The notes beneath the pieces are model-generated. The model did not search any database, had not been told where the DNA came from, and saw only the letters and a program-made list of their open reading frames with translations. A stretch of 64,000 nt of DNA from Heterodera schachtii (taxonomy: Eukaryota; Nematoda; Chromadorea; Rhabditida; Heteroderidae). Shown here in pieces: positions 22,701 to 33,200 of the stretch. Position 1 is the stretch's first letter. Every line of letters starts with the position of its first letter. The translations under genes were made by a program, and so were the position numbers. Location: NCBI GenBank assembly GCA_023374025.1, contig SIJG01000024.1, positions 768,964 to 832,963 on the forward strand. Direction: 5' to 3'.

Positions 22701-25700
22701 ATGCCAGCACAGCAGGACCCAGCCATTGACCAGTTGGTCAGGTTGCTTGGTGAACAGCAACAAATCGCAAGGCAGCAAGCGGATCAAATCGCACAACTGC
22801 GCGCCAATAATGCGGTTGCTGCTGCACCTGCTGCCGTTCAACCTCAAAATGTTCACGACATAATTCCAGCGCTGCCGGACATCAATCCATTCGAGTGCTG
22901 CGATGATAAGAGCAAAGTCACCGAATGGCTCGAGCGCTTCCAATTCGCTCTCGACTGCTCGGCGCCAAATGCGAAGGACTTGACGAAAGTCAAATGTCTA
23001 ATGAACAAATTGAGTGAAGGCGCATTTTCGGAGTACAGCCGCTCTGTATTGCCGTCAGTGGTCACCGATTTTGGATTTGTCGACACAATCAAAAAGCTGC
23101 AAAAGCTTTTCAGTCGACCACAATCAATTTTTGTCGACAGATATGAATGTTTGAAAGCCGAAAGAGGGAATGGTGAGGATTTCCGACAATTTGTGAACAG
23201 ACATCGGAAATTGCTCCAAGAGTTCAAATTCGACATTTTGAACAAGGAACAATTCAACTGCCTCATGCTGCTGACAGCACTGAAGTCCCACAGCGATTCT
23301 GCCTTGCGCCAACGCATTTTGGCCAAGCTTACAGCAGACGGGGACAATGTCAAATATGACAATATTGTGGAAGATTTGCAGGTTTACCTGTCCACAATCG
23401 CCGAGGCAAAAGTCATCGAACAGCCAACCGGCACGAAGAACGTCTTCGCAGTGAAAAAGTGGCATGAACGCAGCAAACCGCCGGAAAAATGCCATGATCA
23501 ATTGAAAAATTCGACTGATCAATCATGTTGGCGTTGCGGTAAGACCCATTCTCCCAAATCGTGTCCGCACAGCAGTGTTGTCTGCCAAAGGTGCAAGAAA
23601 TTTGGACATTTGGAGAAGATGTGCGAGAAGCACCAGGCTTGGATCAAAAGAAATTTGGCAAAGAATGCCAACCAACGGAAACAAGCCAATTCTGTTAGGC
23701 TTGGAGGGTTGAAGATTAACTTGGTTAATCAACCCAAACGCCTGATCGAAGCGCCCGTCAACGTCGATGGGACCGCAATTGATTTTGTGATGGACCCGGG
23801 TGCCGAAATCACGGTGCTAAACAAGGAATCGCATCAATTGATTGGCACTCGGCTGAGCCCCTGCAGTGAGCAGGCATTTTATCACGATGGATCCCAATGC
23901 CGCTTGTTTGGCAAGGGAACAGCAACATTTTCGATCGGAGGGCGTAAGACAAAAGGAACATTTTATGTATCCGACGAAGGATCATTAAACCTTTTGGGGA
24001 TCGACATGCTGGATGCTTTGGGTCTTATGGACTCATTTCGGACGAATCTGACAGATGTTTTGAAGCTCAACAATGTCCAATTTTCGGAACAGGATTCGAC
24101 TTTGAAAATTTTGAAAGACAAATTTTCTCGACTGTTTGCCGATGGACTTGGCCGATGCGTGAAGGCAAAAGCCCGATTGGAGCTGAAACACGACGCCGTT
24201 CCTGTGTATTGCCGACCTCGTCCTGTGCCATACAACACCAAATTGGTGGTTGAGGCCGAATTGGACCGGCTAATGGAACTGGGAGTCATTCGTCCGGTGG
24301 AACACACTCGTTGGGCCGCACCCATTGTTGTGGTCAAAAAGGCCAACGGTTCCACTCGCGTATGCGCCGACTTTTCAACCGGATTGAACAGCGCGCTTCT
24401 GTTGCATCAGCACCCATTACCAGTGCCCGAGGACATATTCGCGACACTGAACGGAGGACAAGTGTTCTCCCAAATTGATCTCAAAGATGCGTATTTGCAG
24501 ATTGAATTGGACGACAATTCGAAGGAATTGTGTACCATCGCAACGCATCGTGGTAACTTTGAGTACCAACGGCTTCCTTTTGGCGTAAAATCCGCCCCAG
24601 GAATTTTTCAATCCATTATGGATTCGATGTTGGCTGGCTGTAATTGCGCAATCGCGTATCTGGACGATGTCATCGTTGTGAGCAAATCCGCAGATGAACA
24701 TCAAAATCATTTGGCAAATGTTTTCCAACGAATGGAAAACTTTGGATTCAGGATCAGGCCAGAAAAATGCTCCTTCTTCAAAAGCCAAATCAAGTATTTG
24801 GGCTTCATTGTCGACAAAGACGGAAGAAGGCCAGATCCAGCGAAAATCCAAGCGATTGCTCAAATGCCAGTGCCAACAAATGTTTCGGAATTGCGTTCGT
24901 TCCTTGGAATGATCAATCACTATCAGCAATTCGTCCGAAACATGAGATTCATTCGACAACCAATGGATAAGTTGTTGAGGCAGGACGTGGCATGGAATTG
25001 GTCGAATGAATGCCAGCAGGCCTTCGATAAGGTCATCAAAATCCTGCAGTCAGACAAACTGCTGACGCATTACGACCCGGCTCGCGAAATAGTCGTTTCT
25101 GCCGATGCTTCTGAGCACGGCATTGGAGCCGTCATCTGTCATCGTTTTCCGGAAGGCAATTTGAAGGCCATTGCGCACGCATCATGCTCGCTTACGCCCG
25201 CTGAAAAGAACTATTCCCAAATTGAAAAGGAGGTTTTAGCTCTGATCTATGCAGTAAAAAAGTTCCACAAATATCTGTTTGGACGTCATTTTACACTGCA
25301 AACAGATCACAAACCATTGTTGGCCATTTTTGGCAACAAAAAGGGGATAAAAGCTTGCACAGCAAATCGATTGCAGCGCTGGGCCATCACACTTTTGGGC
25401 TATGACTTCGACATCGAACACAAAAGCACGTCAGAATTTGGACATGCCGATGTTTTGTCGCGACTGATCGCAAAAACGCCACTGCCGGACGATGAAAGAA
25501 TTGTGGCAAGTTTAAGCACTGTTGGAAATTTTGTGCTAAATGCCATTGAAAAAGGGCTTCCGATTGTCAATGAAGATCTGATCAGAGCCGCTGATCAGGA
25601 TCAGACAATCCAACAGGTCAAAAAGTTCGTCAAAACTCAATGGCCCAACAAAAAGGCAATTTCGGACGAACTTCTGCCTTTCCACCGCAGGCGAGACGCA

Positions 25701-26900
25701 TTGACAATCGAGAATGATTGTTTGCTTTATTCCGAACGAGTCGTGGTCCCTGCCTCTCTGCAAAATGAGGTGCTGCAACTTCTGCACAAAGGGCATCCCG
25801 GAATAAAACGGATGAAAAGCCTCGCCCGCCAATACGTTTATTGGCCTGGAATGGACGAGCACATCGAAAACGTGGTAAAATCCTGCCAACCGTGTGCTGC
25901 CGAAGCAAAAGCACCAGTGAAGACCGAACTTCACTCTTGGCCAAAAACGGATGGTCCATGGAAACGAATTCACATGGACTATGCCGGACCGTTTTTCGGA
26001 AAGATGTTCCTAATCATTGTGGACTCTTTCTCGAAGTGGCCTGAAGTTTTCGAGATGCGCTCGTCTGGAACATCGGCCACAATTGAAAAGTTGCGCGACC
26101 TTTGCACAACTTTTGGCTTGCCGGAGACATTGGTCACCGACAACGGCACCCAATTTACGTCCAACGAATTTAAGCAGTTCGTCACACAAAATGGCATTAC
26201 CCACCTATTTTCGGCGCCTTACAATCCCATGTCAAATGGGCAGGCTGAACGTTTTGTGGACACGTTCAAACGAACGTCCCGAAAATTAAAAGGGGAGGGA
26301 ATTGCCAATGCTTTGGAAACATTTTTGGTCACATACAGGAATACGCCAAGCGAGTCGCTAAATGGCAAAACTCCGGCCGAAATGTTCCTCCAGCGCAAAA
26401 TTCGGACAACATTGGACCTGCTCATGCCAAAACCGAAACAGCCGATCGTCCGCGACGAAGCAATGGAAAAGACGTTCAACCGGCGCTTTGGAGCAAAACC
26501 GAGATATTTCTCAGTTGGAGACAAGGTTTATGCTCGACATCGGCTGTCGCAACAATGGAGAGCTGGACGTGTCACGACTTCGAAAGGAGTGATGTACGAC
26601 GTGGAATTCCCGAACGGATCAACATCCCGTTTCCACGCCAACCAACTGATCAAAAGGGACACCAACCAAATGGACATTGATCCATTGACTGTGTTGAATG
26701 AAGATTTTGGTTTGCCAAACGTGGCACAACAACCAGATCAGCGCCCAATCGAGGCCGTGGTTGTACCAAATATTGTGGACAATGCTGAGCCAGCAAATGA
26801 TCCACCGCCCGCCGAACATCAGCAAATTTCGCCGAATCGTCCTCGACGACAGTACCCGAAGCGGAACCGCCGTCCACCCGATCGCTACTCACCGAAGTGA
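22701..26900 (+). CDS. Gag-Pol polyprotein, Ty3/Gypsy type, 1399 aa
   Basis: This is a single ORF without a frameshift. Residues about 50-240 form a Gag-like helical region. Two zinc knuckles follow: C276-x2-C-x3-H-x4-C and C295-x2-C-x4-H-x4-C. The protease motif reads FVMDPGAEITVL with D365; the usual D-S/T-G is D-P-G here. Reverse transcriptase carries QIDLKDAY (D593) and YLDD (653-656). RNase H carries SADASEHG (D802). Integrase has the H1032-H1036-C1062-C1065 zinc site and a catalytic D1093, D1147, E1183 triad with 35 residues between D and E. The C-terminus is an SH3-like VGDKVYARH module and a basic tail, with no chromodomain seen. The ATG at 22701 follows the leader and begins MPAQQDPAIDQLV. 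Apart from the protease motif, every catalytic position I checked is intact. Confidence 0.97.
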   Translation: MPAQQDPAIDQLVRLLGEQQQIARQQADQIAQLRANNAVAAAPAAVQPQNVHDIIPALPDINPFECCDDKSKVTEWLERFQFALDCSAPNAKDLTKVKCLMNKLSEGAFSEYSRSVLPSVVTDFGFVDTIKKLQKLFSRPQSIFVDRYECLKAERGNGEDFRQFVNRHRKLLQEFKFDILNKEQFNCLMLLTALKSHSDSALRQRILAKLTADGDNVKYDNIVEDLQVYLSTIAEAKVIEQPTGTKNVFAVKKWHERSKPPEKCHDQLKNSTDQSCWRCGKTHSPKSCPHSSVVCQRCKKFGHLEKMCEKHQAWIKRNLAKNANQRKQANSVRLGGLKINLVNQPKRLIEAPVNVDGTAIDFVMDPGAEITVLNKESHQLIGTRLSPCSEQAFYHDGSQCRLFGKGTATFSIGGRKTKGTFYVSDEGSLNLLGIDMLDALGLMDSFRTNLTDVLKLNNVQFSEQDSTLKILKDKFSRLFADGLGRCVKAKARLELKHDAVPVYCRPRPVPYNTKLVVEAELDRLMELGVIRPVEHTRWAAPIVVVKKANGSTRVCADFSTGLNSALLLHQHPLPVPEDIFATLNGGQVFSQIDLKDAYLQIELDDNSKELCTIATHRGNFEYQRLPFGVKSAPGIFQSIMDSMLAGCNCAIAYLDDVIVVSKSADEHQNHLANVFQRMENFGFRIRPEKCSFFKSQIKYLGFIVDKDGRRPDPAKIQAIAQMPVPTNVSELRSFLGMINHYQQFVRNMRFIRQPMDKLLRQDVAWNWSNECQQAFDKVIKILQSDKLLTHYDPAREIVVSADASEHGIGAVICHRFPEGNLKAIAHASCSLTPAEKNYSQIEKEVLALIYAVKKFHKYLFGRHFTLQTDHKPLLAIFGNKKGIKACTANRLQRWAITLLGYDFDIEHKSTSEFGHADVLSRLIAKTPLPDDERIVASLSTVGNFVLNAIEKGLPIVNEDLIRAADQDQTIQQVKKFVKTQWPNKKAISDELLPFHRRRDALTIENDCLLYSERVVVPASLQNEVLQLLHKGHPGIKRMKSLARQYVYWPGMDEHIENVVKSCQPCAAEAKAPVKTELHSWPKTDGPWKRIHMDYAGPFFGKMFLIIVDSFSKWPEVFEMRSSGTSATIEKLRDLCTTFGLPETLVTDNGTQFTSNEFKQFVTQNGITHLFSAPYNPMSNGQAERFVDTFKRTSRKLKGEGIANALETFLVTYRNTPSESLNGKTPAEMFLQRKIRTTLDLLMPKPKQPIVRDEAMEKTFNRRFGAKPRYFSVGDKVYARHRLSQQWRAGRVTTSKGVMYDVEFPNGSTSRFHANQLIKRDTNQMDIDPLTVLNEDFGLPNVAQQPDQRPIEAVVVPNIVDNAEPANDPPPAEHQQISPNRPRRQYPKRNRRPPDRYSPK

Positions 26901-26945
26901 TCTGAGGACCGATGCACGCTGATCAGAAGGATGGAAGACTCTTTT

Positions 26946-26956
26946 AAAAGGGGAGG
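26946..26956 (+). promoter_or_regulatory. Polypurine tract
   Basis: AAAAGGGGAGG lies directly before the TG of the right LTR, 45 nt after the Gag-Pol stop. This is the expected plus-strand primer site for reverse transcription. Confidence 0.92.
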
Positions 26957-27218
26957 TGTTCGGGAGACGACGCCATTCAAATATGTGTGGCATTATGTTT
27001 ATCTTTTTCCCCCTCCACACATTCACTGTTGACCCCTCATATATTTTTGCATAAATACCCCTCCTCCATCCTCCCTTATTCACTTCTTCTGTTCATTTGT
27101 CATTTTTCTCCTCTTTCCTCTGTGACCCAATCCCAATCAATTTTCCCCTTTGTTCGCCTGTCCTTTATTTTGTTTGAATAAATATTTTGGTTTATTCCTT
27201 GGACTTAGCGGCGTAACA
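26957..27218 (+). repeat. Right (3') LTR, 262 bp
   Basis: It has the same sequence as 22094-22355 with no difference that I can see. The satellite resumes immediately afterwards with ATTTTCATGCTCAC, in register with the interrupted unit. Confidence 0.96.
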
Positions 27219-30200
27219 ATTTTCATGCTCACTTTTGTGGAATTCTTGCAATTTCAGCTTATTATGTCCCAAATATAAATTGATCCGCATTGCAGAAGGA
27301 TTGAGTCGATAAGCGCCAATAAATTTCCATTTCCTTTTTTTTGCTGATCAATTTTTGTAAATCTCACAATTTCAGCTCATTATCCACTTAAAATAAACTG
27401 AATCAGTGTTGCGGAAGGATCGAGTTGATAAACGCTAATAATCTCCGATTTACAATTTCCTTAAGCAAATTTATACAGATATATTTAGAGGAAAATATAA
27501 TGAAATTGTGAGAATTTCACAAAGATGATCGTGAAAACAATAAATCGGAGATTGTTGGCGCTATCTACTCACTGTTTCCACAACACTGTTGCAGTTTATA
27601 TTTAGAGAATAATGAGCTGAAATTGTGAGAATTTCACTAGGGTGATCGAGAAAATAATAAATCCGAGAATATTATTAAGCCGATCCTTCTACAAAACTGA
27701 TGCATTTTATATTTAGAGATTAAGTAGCTGAAAATATGAGATTCTCTATTTACTATTTTCATGCTCACTTTTGTGGAATTCTTGCAATTTCAGCTTATTA
27801 TGTCCCAAATATAAATTGATCCGCATTGCAGAAGGATTGAGTCGATAAGCGCCAATAAATTTCCATTTCCTTTTTTTGCTGATCAATTTTTGTAAATCTC
27901 ACAATTTCAGCTCATTATCCACTTAAAATAAACTGAATCAGTGTTGCGGAAGGATCGAGTTGATAAACGCTAATAATCTCCGATTTACAATTTCCTTAAG
28001 CAAATTTATACAGATATATTTAGAGGAAAATATGCTGAAATTGTGAGAATTTCACAAAGATGATCGTGAAAACAATAAATCGGAGATTGTTGGCGCTATC
28101 TACTCACTGTTTCCACAACACTGTTGCAGTTTATATTTAGAGAATAATGAGCTGAAATTGTGAGAATTTCACTAGGGTGATCGAGAAAATAATAAATCCG
28201 AGAATATTATTAAGCCGATCCTTCTACAAAACTGATGCATTTTATATTTAGAGATTAAGTAGCTGAAAATATGAGATTCTCTATTTACTATTTTCATGCT
28301 CACTTTTGTGGAATTCTTGCAATTTCAGCTTATTATGTCCCAAATATAAATTGATCCGCATTGCAGAAGGATTGAGTCGATAAGCGCCAATAAATTTCCA
28401 TTTCCTTTTTTTGCTGATCAATTTTTGTAAATCTCACAATTTCAGCTCATTATCCACTTAAAATAAACTGAATCAGTGTTGCGGAAGGATCGAGTTGATA
28501 AACGCTAATAATCTCCGATTTACAATTTCCTTAAGCAAATTTATACAGATATATTTAGAGGAAAATATGCTGAAATTGAGAGAATTTCACAAAGATGATC
28601 GTGAAAACAATAAATCGGAGATTGTTGGCGCTATCTACTCACTGTTTCCACAACACTGTTGCAGTTTATATTTAGAGAATAATGAGCTGAAATTGTGAGA
28701 ATTTCACTAGGGTGATCGAGAAAATAATAAATCCGAGAATATTATTAAGCCGATCCTTCTACAAAACTGATGCATTTTATATTTAGAGATTAAGTAGCTG
28801 AAAATATGAGATTCTCTATTTACTATTTTCATGCTCACTTTTGTGGAATTCTTGCAATTTCAGCTTATTATGTCCCAAATATAAATTGATCCGCATTGCA
28901 GAAGGATTGAGTCGATAAGCGCCAATAAATTTCCATTTCCTTTTTTTGCTGATCAATTTTTGTAAATCTCACAATTTCAGCTCATTATCCACTTAAAATA
29001 AACTGAATCAGTGTTGCGGAAGGATCGAGTTGATAAACGCTAATAATCTCCGATTTACAATTTCCTTAAGCAAATTTATACAGATATATTTAGAGGAAAA
29101 TATGCTGAAATTGTGAGAATTTCACAAAGATGATCGTGAAAACAATAAATCGGAGATTGTTGGCGCTATCTACTCACTGTTTCCACAACACTGTTGCAGT
29201 TTATATTTAGAGAATAATGAGCTGAAATTGTGAGAATTTCACTAGGGTGATCGAGAAAATAATAAATCCGAGAATATTATTAAGCCGATCCTTCTACAAA
29301 ACTGATGCATTTTATATTTAGAGATTAAGTAGCTGAAAATATGAGATTCTCTATTTACTATTTTCATGCTCACTTTTGTGGAATTCTTGCAATTTCAGCT
29401 TATTATGTCCCAAATATAAATTGATCCGCATTGCAGAAGGATTGAGTCGATAAGCGCCAATAAATTTCCATTTCCTTTTTTTGCTGATCAATTTTTGTAA
29501 ATCTCACAATTTCAGCTCATTATCCACTTAAAATAAACTGAATCAGTGTTGCGGAAGGATCGAGTTGATAAACGCTAATAATCTCCGATTTACAATTTCC
29601 TTAAGCAAATTTATACAGATATATTTAGAGGAAAATATGCTGAAATTGTGAGAATTTCACAAAGATGATCGTGAAAACAATAAATCGGAGATTGTTGGCG
29701 CTATCTACTCACTGTTTCCACAACACTGTTGCAGTTTATATTTAGAGAATAATGAGCTGAAATTGTGAGAATTTCACTAGGGTGATCGAGAAAATAATAA
29801 ATCCGAGAATATTATTAAGCCGATCCTTCTACAAAACTGATGCATTTTATATTTAGAGATTAAGTAGCTGAAAATATGAGATTCTCTATTTACTATTTTC
29901 ATGCTCACTTTTGTGGAATTCTTGCAATTTCAGCTTATTATGTCCCAAATATAAATTGATCCGCATTGCAGAAGGATTGAGTCGATAAGCGCCAATAAAT
30001 TTCCATTTCCTTTTTTTGCTGATCAATTTTTGTAAATCTCACAATTTCAGCTCATTATCCACTTAAAATAAACTGAATCAGTGTTGCGGAAGGATCGAGT
30101 TGATAAACGCTAATAATCTCCGATTTACAATTTCCTTAAGCAAATTTATACAGATATATTTAGAGGAAAATATGCTGAAATTGTGAGAATTTCACAAAGA

Positions 30201-33200
30201 TGATCGTGAAAACAATAAATCGGAGATTGTTGGCGCTATCTACTCACTGTTTCCACAACACTGTTGCAGTTTATATTTAGAGAATAATGAGCTGAAATTG
30301 TGAGAATTTCACTAGGGTGATCGAGAAAATAATAAATCCGAGAATATTATTAAGCCGATCCTTCTACAAAACTGATGCATTTTATATTTAGAGATTAAGT
30401 AGCTGAAAATATGAGATTCTCTATTTACTATTTTCATGCTCACTTTTGTGGAATTCTTGCAATTTCAGCTTATTATGTCCCAAATATAAATTGATCCGCA
30501 TTGCAGAAGGATTGAGTCGATAAGCGCCAATAAATTTCCATTTCCTTTTTTTGCTGATCAATTTTTGTAAATCTCACAATTTCAGCTCATTATCCACTTA
30601 AAATAAACTGAATCAGTGTTGCGGAAGGATCGAGTTGATAAACGCTAATAATCTCCGATTTACAATTTCCTTAAGCAAATTTATACAGATATATTTAGAG
30701 GAAAATATGCTGAAATTGTGAGAATTTCACAAAGATGATCGTGAAAACAATAAATCGGAGATTGTTGGCGCTATCTACTCACTGTTTCCACAACACTGTT
30801 GCAGTTTATATTTAGAGAATAATGAGCTGAAATTGTGAGAATTTCACTAGGGTGATCGAGAAAATAATAAATCCGAGAATATTATTAAGCCGATCCTTCT
30901 ACAAAACTGATGCATTTTATATTTAGAGATTAAGTAGCTGAAAATATGAGATTCTCTATTTACTATTTTCATGCTCACTTTTGTGGAATTCTTGCAATTT
31001 CAGCTTATTATGTCCCAAATATAAATTGATCCGCATTGCAGAAGGATTGAGTCGATAAGCGCCAATAAATTTCCATTTCCTTTTTTTGCTGATCAATTTT
31101 TGTAAATCTCACAATTTCAGCTCATTATCCACTTAAAATAAACTGAATCAGTGTTGCGGAAGGATCGAGTTGATAAACGCTAATAATCTCCGATTTACAA
31201 TTTCCTTAAGCAAATTTATACAGATATATTTAGAGGAAAATATGCTGAAATTGTGAGAATTTCACAAAGATGATCGTGAAAACAATAAATCGGAGATTGT
31301 TGGCGCTATCTACTCACTGTTTCCACAACACTGTTGCAGTTTATATTTAGAGAATAATGAGCTGAAATTGTGAGAATTTCACTAGGGTGATCGAGAAAAT
31401 AATAAATCCGAGAATATTATTAAGCCGATCCTTCTACAAAACTGATGCATTTTATATTTAGAGATTAAGTAGCTGAAAATATGAGATTCTCTATTTACTA
31501 TTTTCATGCTCACTTTTGTGGAATTCTTGCAATTTCAGCTTATTATGTCCCAAATATAAATTGATCCGCATTGCAGAAGGATTGAGTCGATAAGCGCCAA
31601 TAAATTTCCATTTCCTTTTTTTGCTGATCAATTTTTGTAAATCTCACAATTTCAGCTCATTATCCACTTAAAATAAACTGAATCAGTGTTGCGGAAGGAT
31701 CGAGTTGATAAACGCTAATAATCTCCGATTTACAATTTCCTTAAGCAAATTTATACAGATATATTTAGAGGAAAATATGCTGAAATTGTGAGAATTTCAC
31801 AAAGATGATCGTGAAAACAATAAATCGGAGATTGTTGGCGCTATCTACTCACTGTTTCCACAACACTGTTGCAGTTTATATTTAGAGAATAATGAGCTGA
31901 AATTGTGAGAATTTCACTAGGGTGATCGAGAAAATAATAAATCCGAGAATATTATTAAGCCGATCCTTCTACAAAACTGATGCATTTTATATTTAGAGAT
32001 TAAGTAGCTGAAAATATGAGATTCTCTATTTACTATTTTCATGCTCACTTTTGTGGAATTCTTGCAATTTCAGCTTATTATGTCCCAAATATAAATTGAT
32101 CCGCATTGCAGAAGGATTGAGTCGATAAGCGCCAATAAATTTCCATTTCCTTTTTTTGCTGATCAATTTTTGTAAATCTCACAATTTCAGCTCATTATCC
32201 ACTTAAAATAAACTGAATCAGTGTTGCGGAAGGATCGAGTTGATAAACGCTAATAATCTCCGATTTACAATTTCCTTAAGCAAATTTATACAGATATATT
32301 TAGAGGAAAATATGCTGAAATTGTGAGAATTTCACAAAGATGATCGTGAAAACAATAAATCGGAGATTGTTGGCGCTATCTACTCACTGTTTCCACAACA
32401 CTGTTGCAGTTTATATTTAGAGAATAATGAGCTGAAATTGTGAGAATTTCACTAGGGTGATCGAGAAAATAATAAATCCGAGAATATTATTAAGCCGATC
32501 CTTCTACAAAACTGATGCATTTTATATTTAGAGATTAAGTAGCTGAAAATATGAGATTCTCTATTTACTATTTTCATGCTCACTTTTGTGGAATTCTTGC
32601 AATTTCAGCTTATTATGTCCCAAATATAAATTGATCCGCATTGCAGAAGGATTGAGTCGATAAGCGCCAATAAATTTCCATTTCCTTTTTTTGCTGATCA
32701 ATTTTTGTAAATCTCACAATTTCAGCTCATTATCCACTTAAAATAAACTGAATCAGTGTTGCGGAAGGATCGAGTTGATAAACGCTAATAATCTCCGATT
32801 TACAATTTCCTTAAGCAAATTTATACAGATATATTTAGAGGAAAATATGCTGAAATTGTGAGAATTTCACAAAGATGATCGTGAAAACAATAAATCGGAG
32901 ATTGTTGGCGCTATCTACTCACTGTTTCCACAACACTGTTGCAGTTTATATTTAGAGAATAATGAGCTGAAATTGTGAGAATTTCACTAGGGTGATCGAG
33001 AAAATAATAAATCCGAGAATATTATTAAGCCGATCCTTCTACAAAACTGATGCATTTTATATTTAGAGATTAAGTAGCTGAAAATATGAGATTCTCTATT
33101 TACTATTTTCATGCTCACTTTTGTGGAATTCTTGCAATTTCAGCTTATTATGTCCCAAATATAAATTGATCCGCATTGCAGAAGGATTGAGTCGATAAGC

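Larger units (their letters stand above)
22094..27218 (+). mobile_element. Intact Ty3/Gypsy-type LTR retrotransposon
   Basis: The element is 5125 bp, with 262-bp LTRs (TG...CA) that I read as identical, a primer-binding site, one uninterrupted Gag-Pol ORF and a polypurine tract. The order protease, reverse transcriptase, RNase H, integrase places it in Metaviridae-type elements. It is inserted inside a satellite unit, with ATTT on both sides (22090-22093 and 27219-27222), a 4-bp target duplication. Identical LTRs plus an open 1399-codon frame point to a recent insertion. No envelope gene is present. Confidence 0.97.

Noticed and set aside
22689..26922. Many ORFs overlapping Gag-Pol in other frames
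   Set aside because: They are shadows of the 1399-codon frame, which has complete domain order and catalytic motifs.
28495..28698. 67-aa plus-strand ORF in the satellite
   Set aside because: It is open only because one unit reads GAAATTGAGAG instead of GAAATTGTGAG, removing a stop; the other units are closed.
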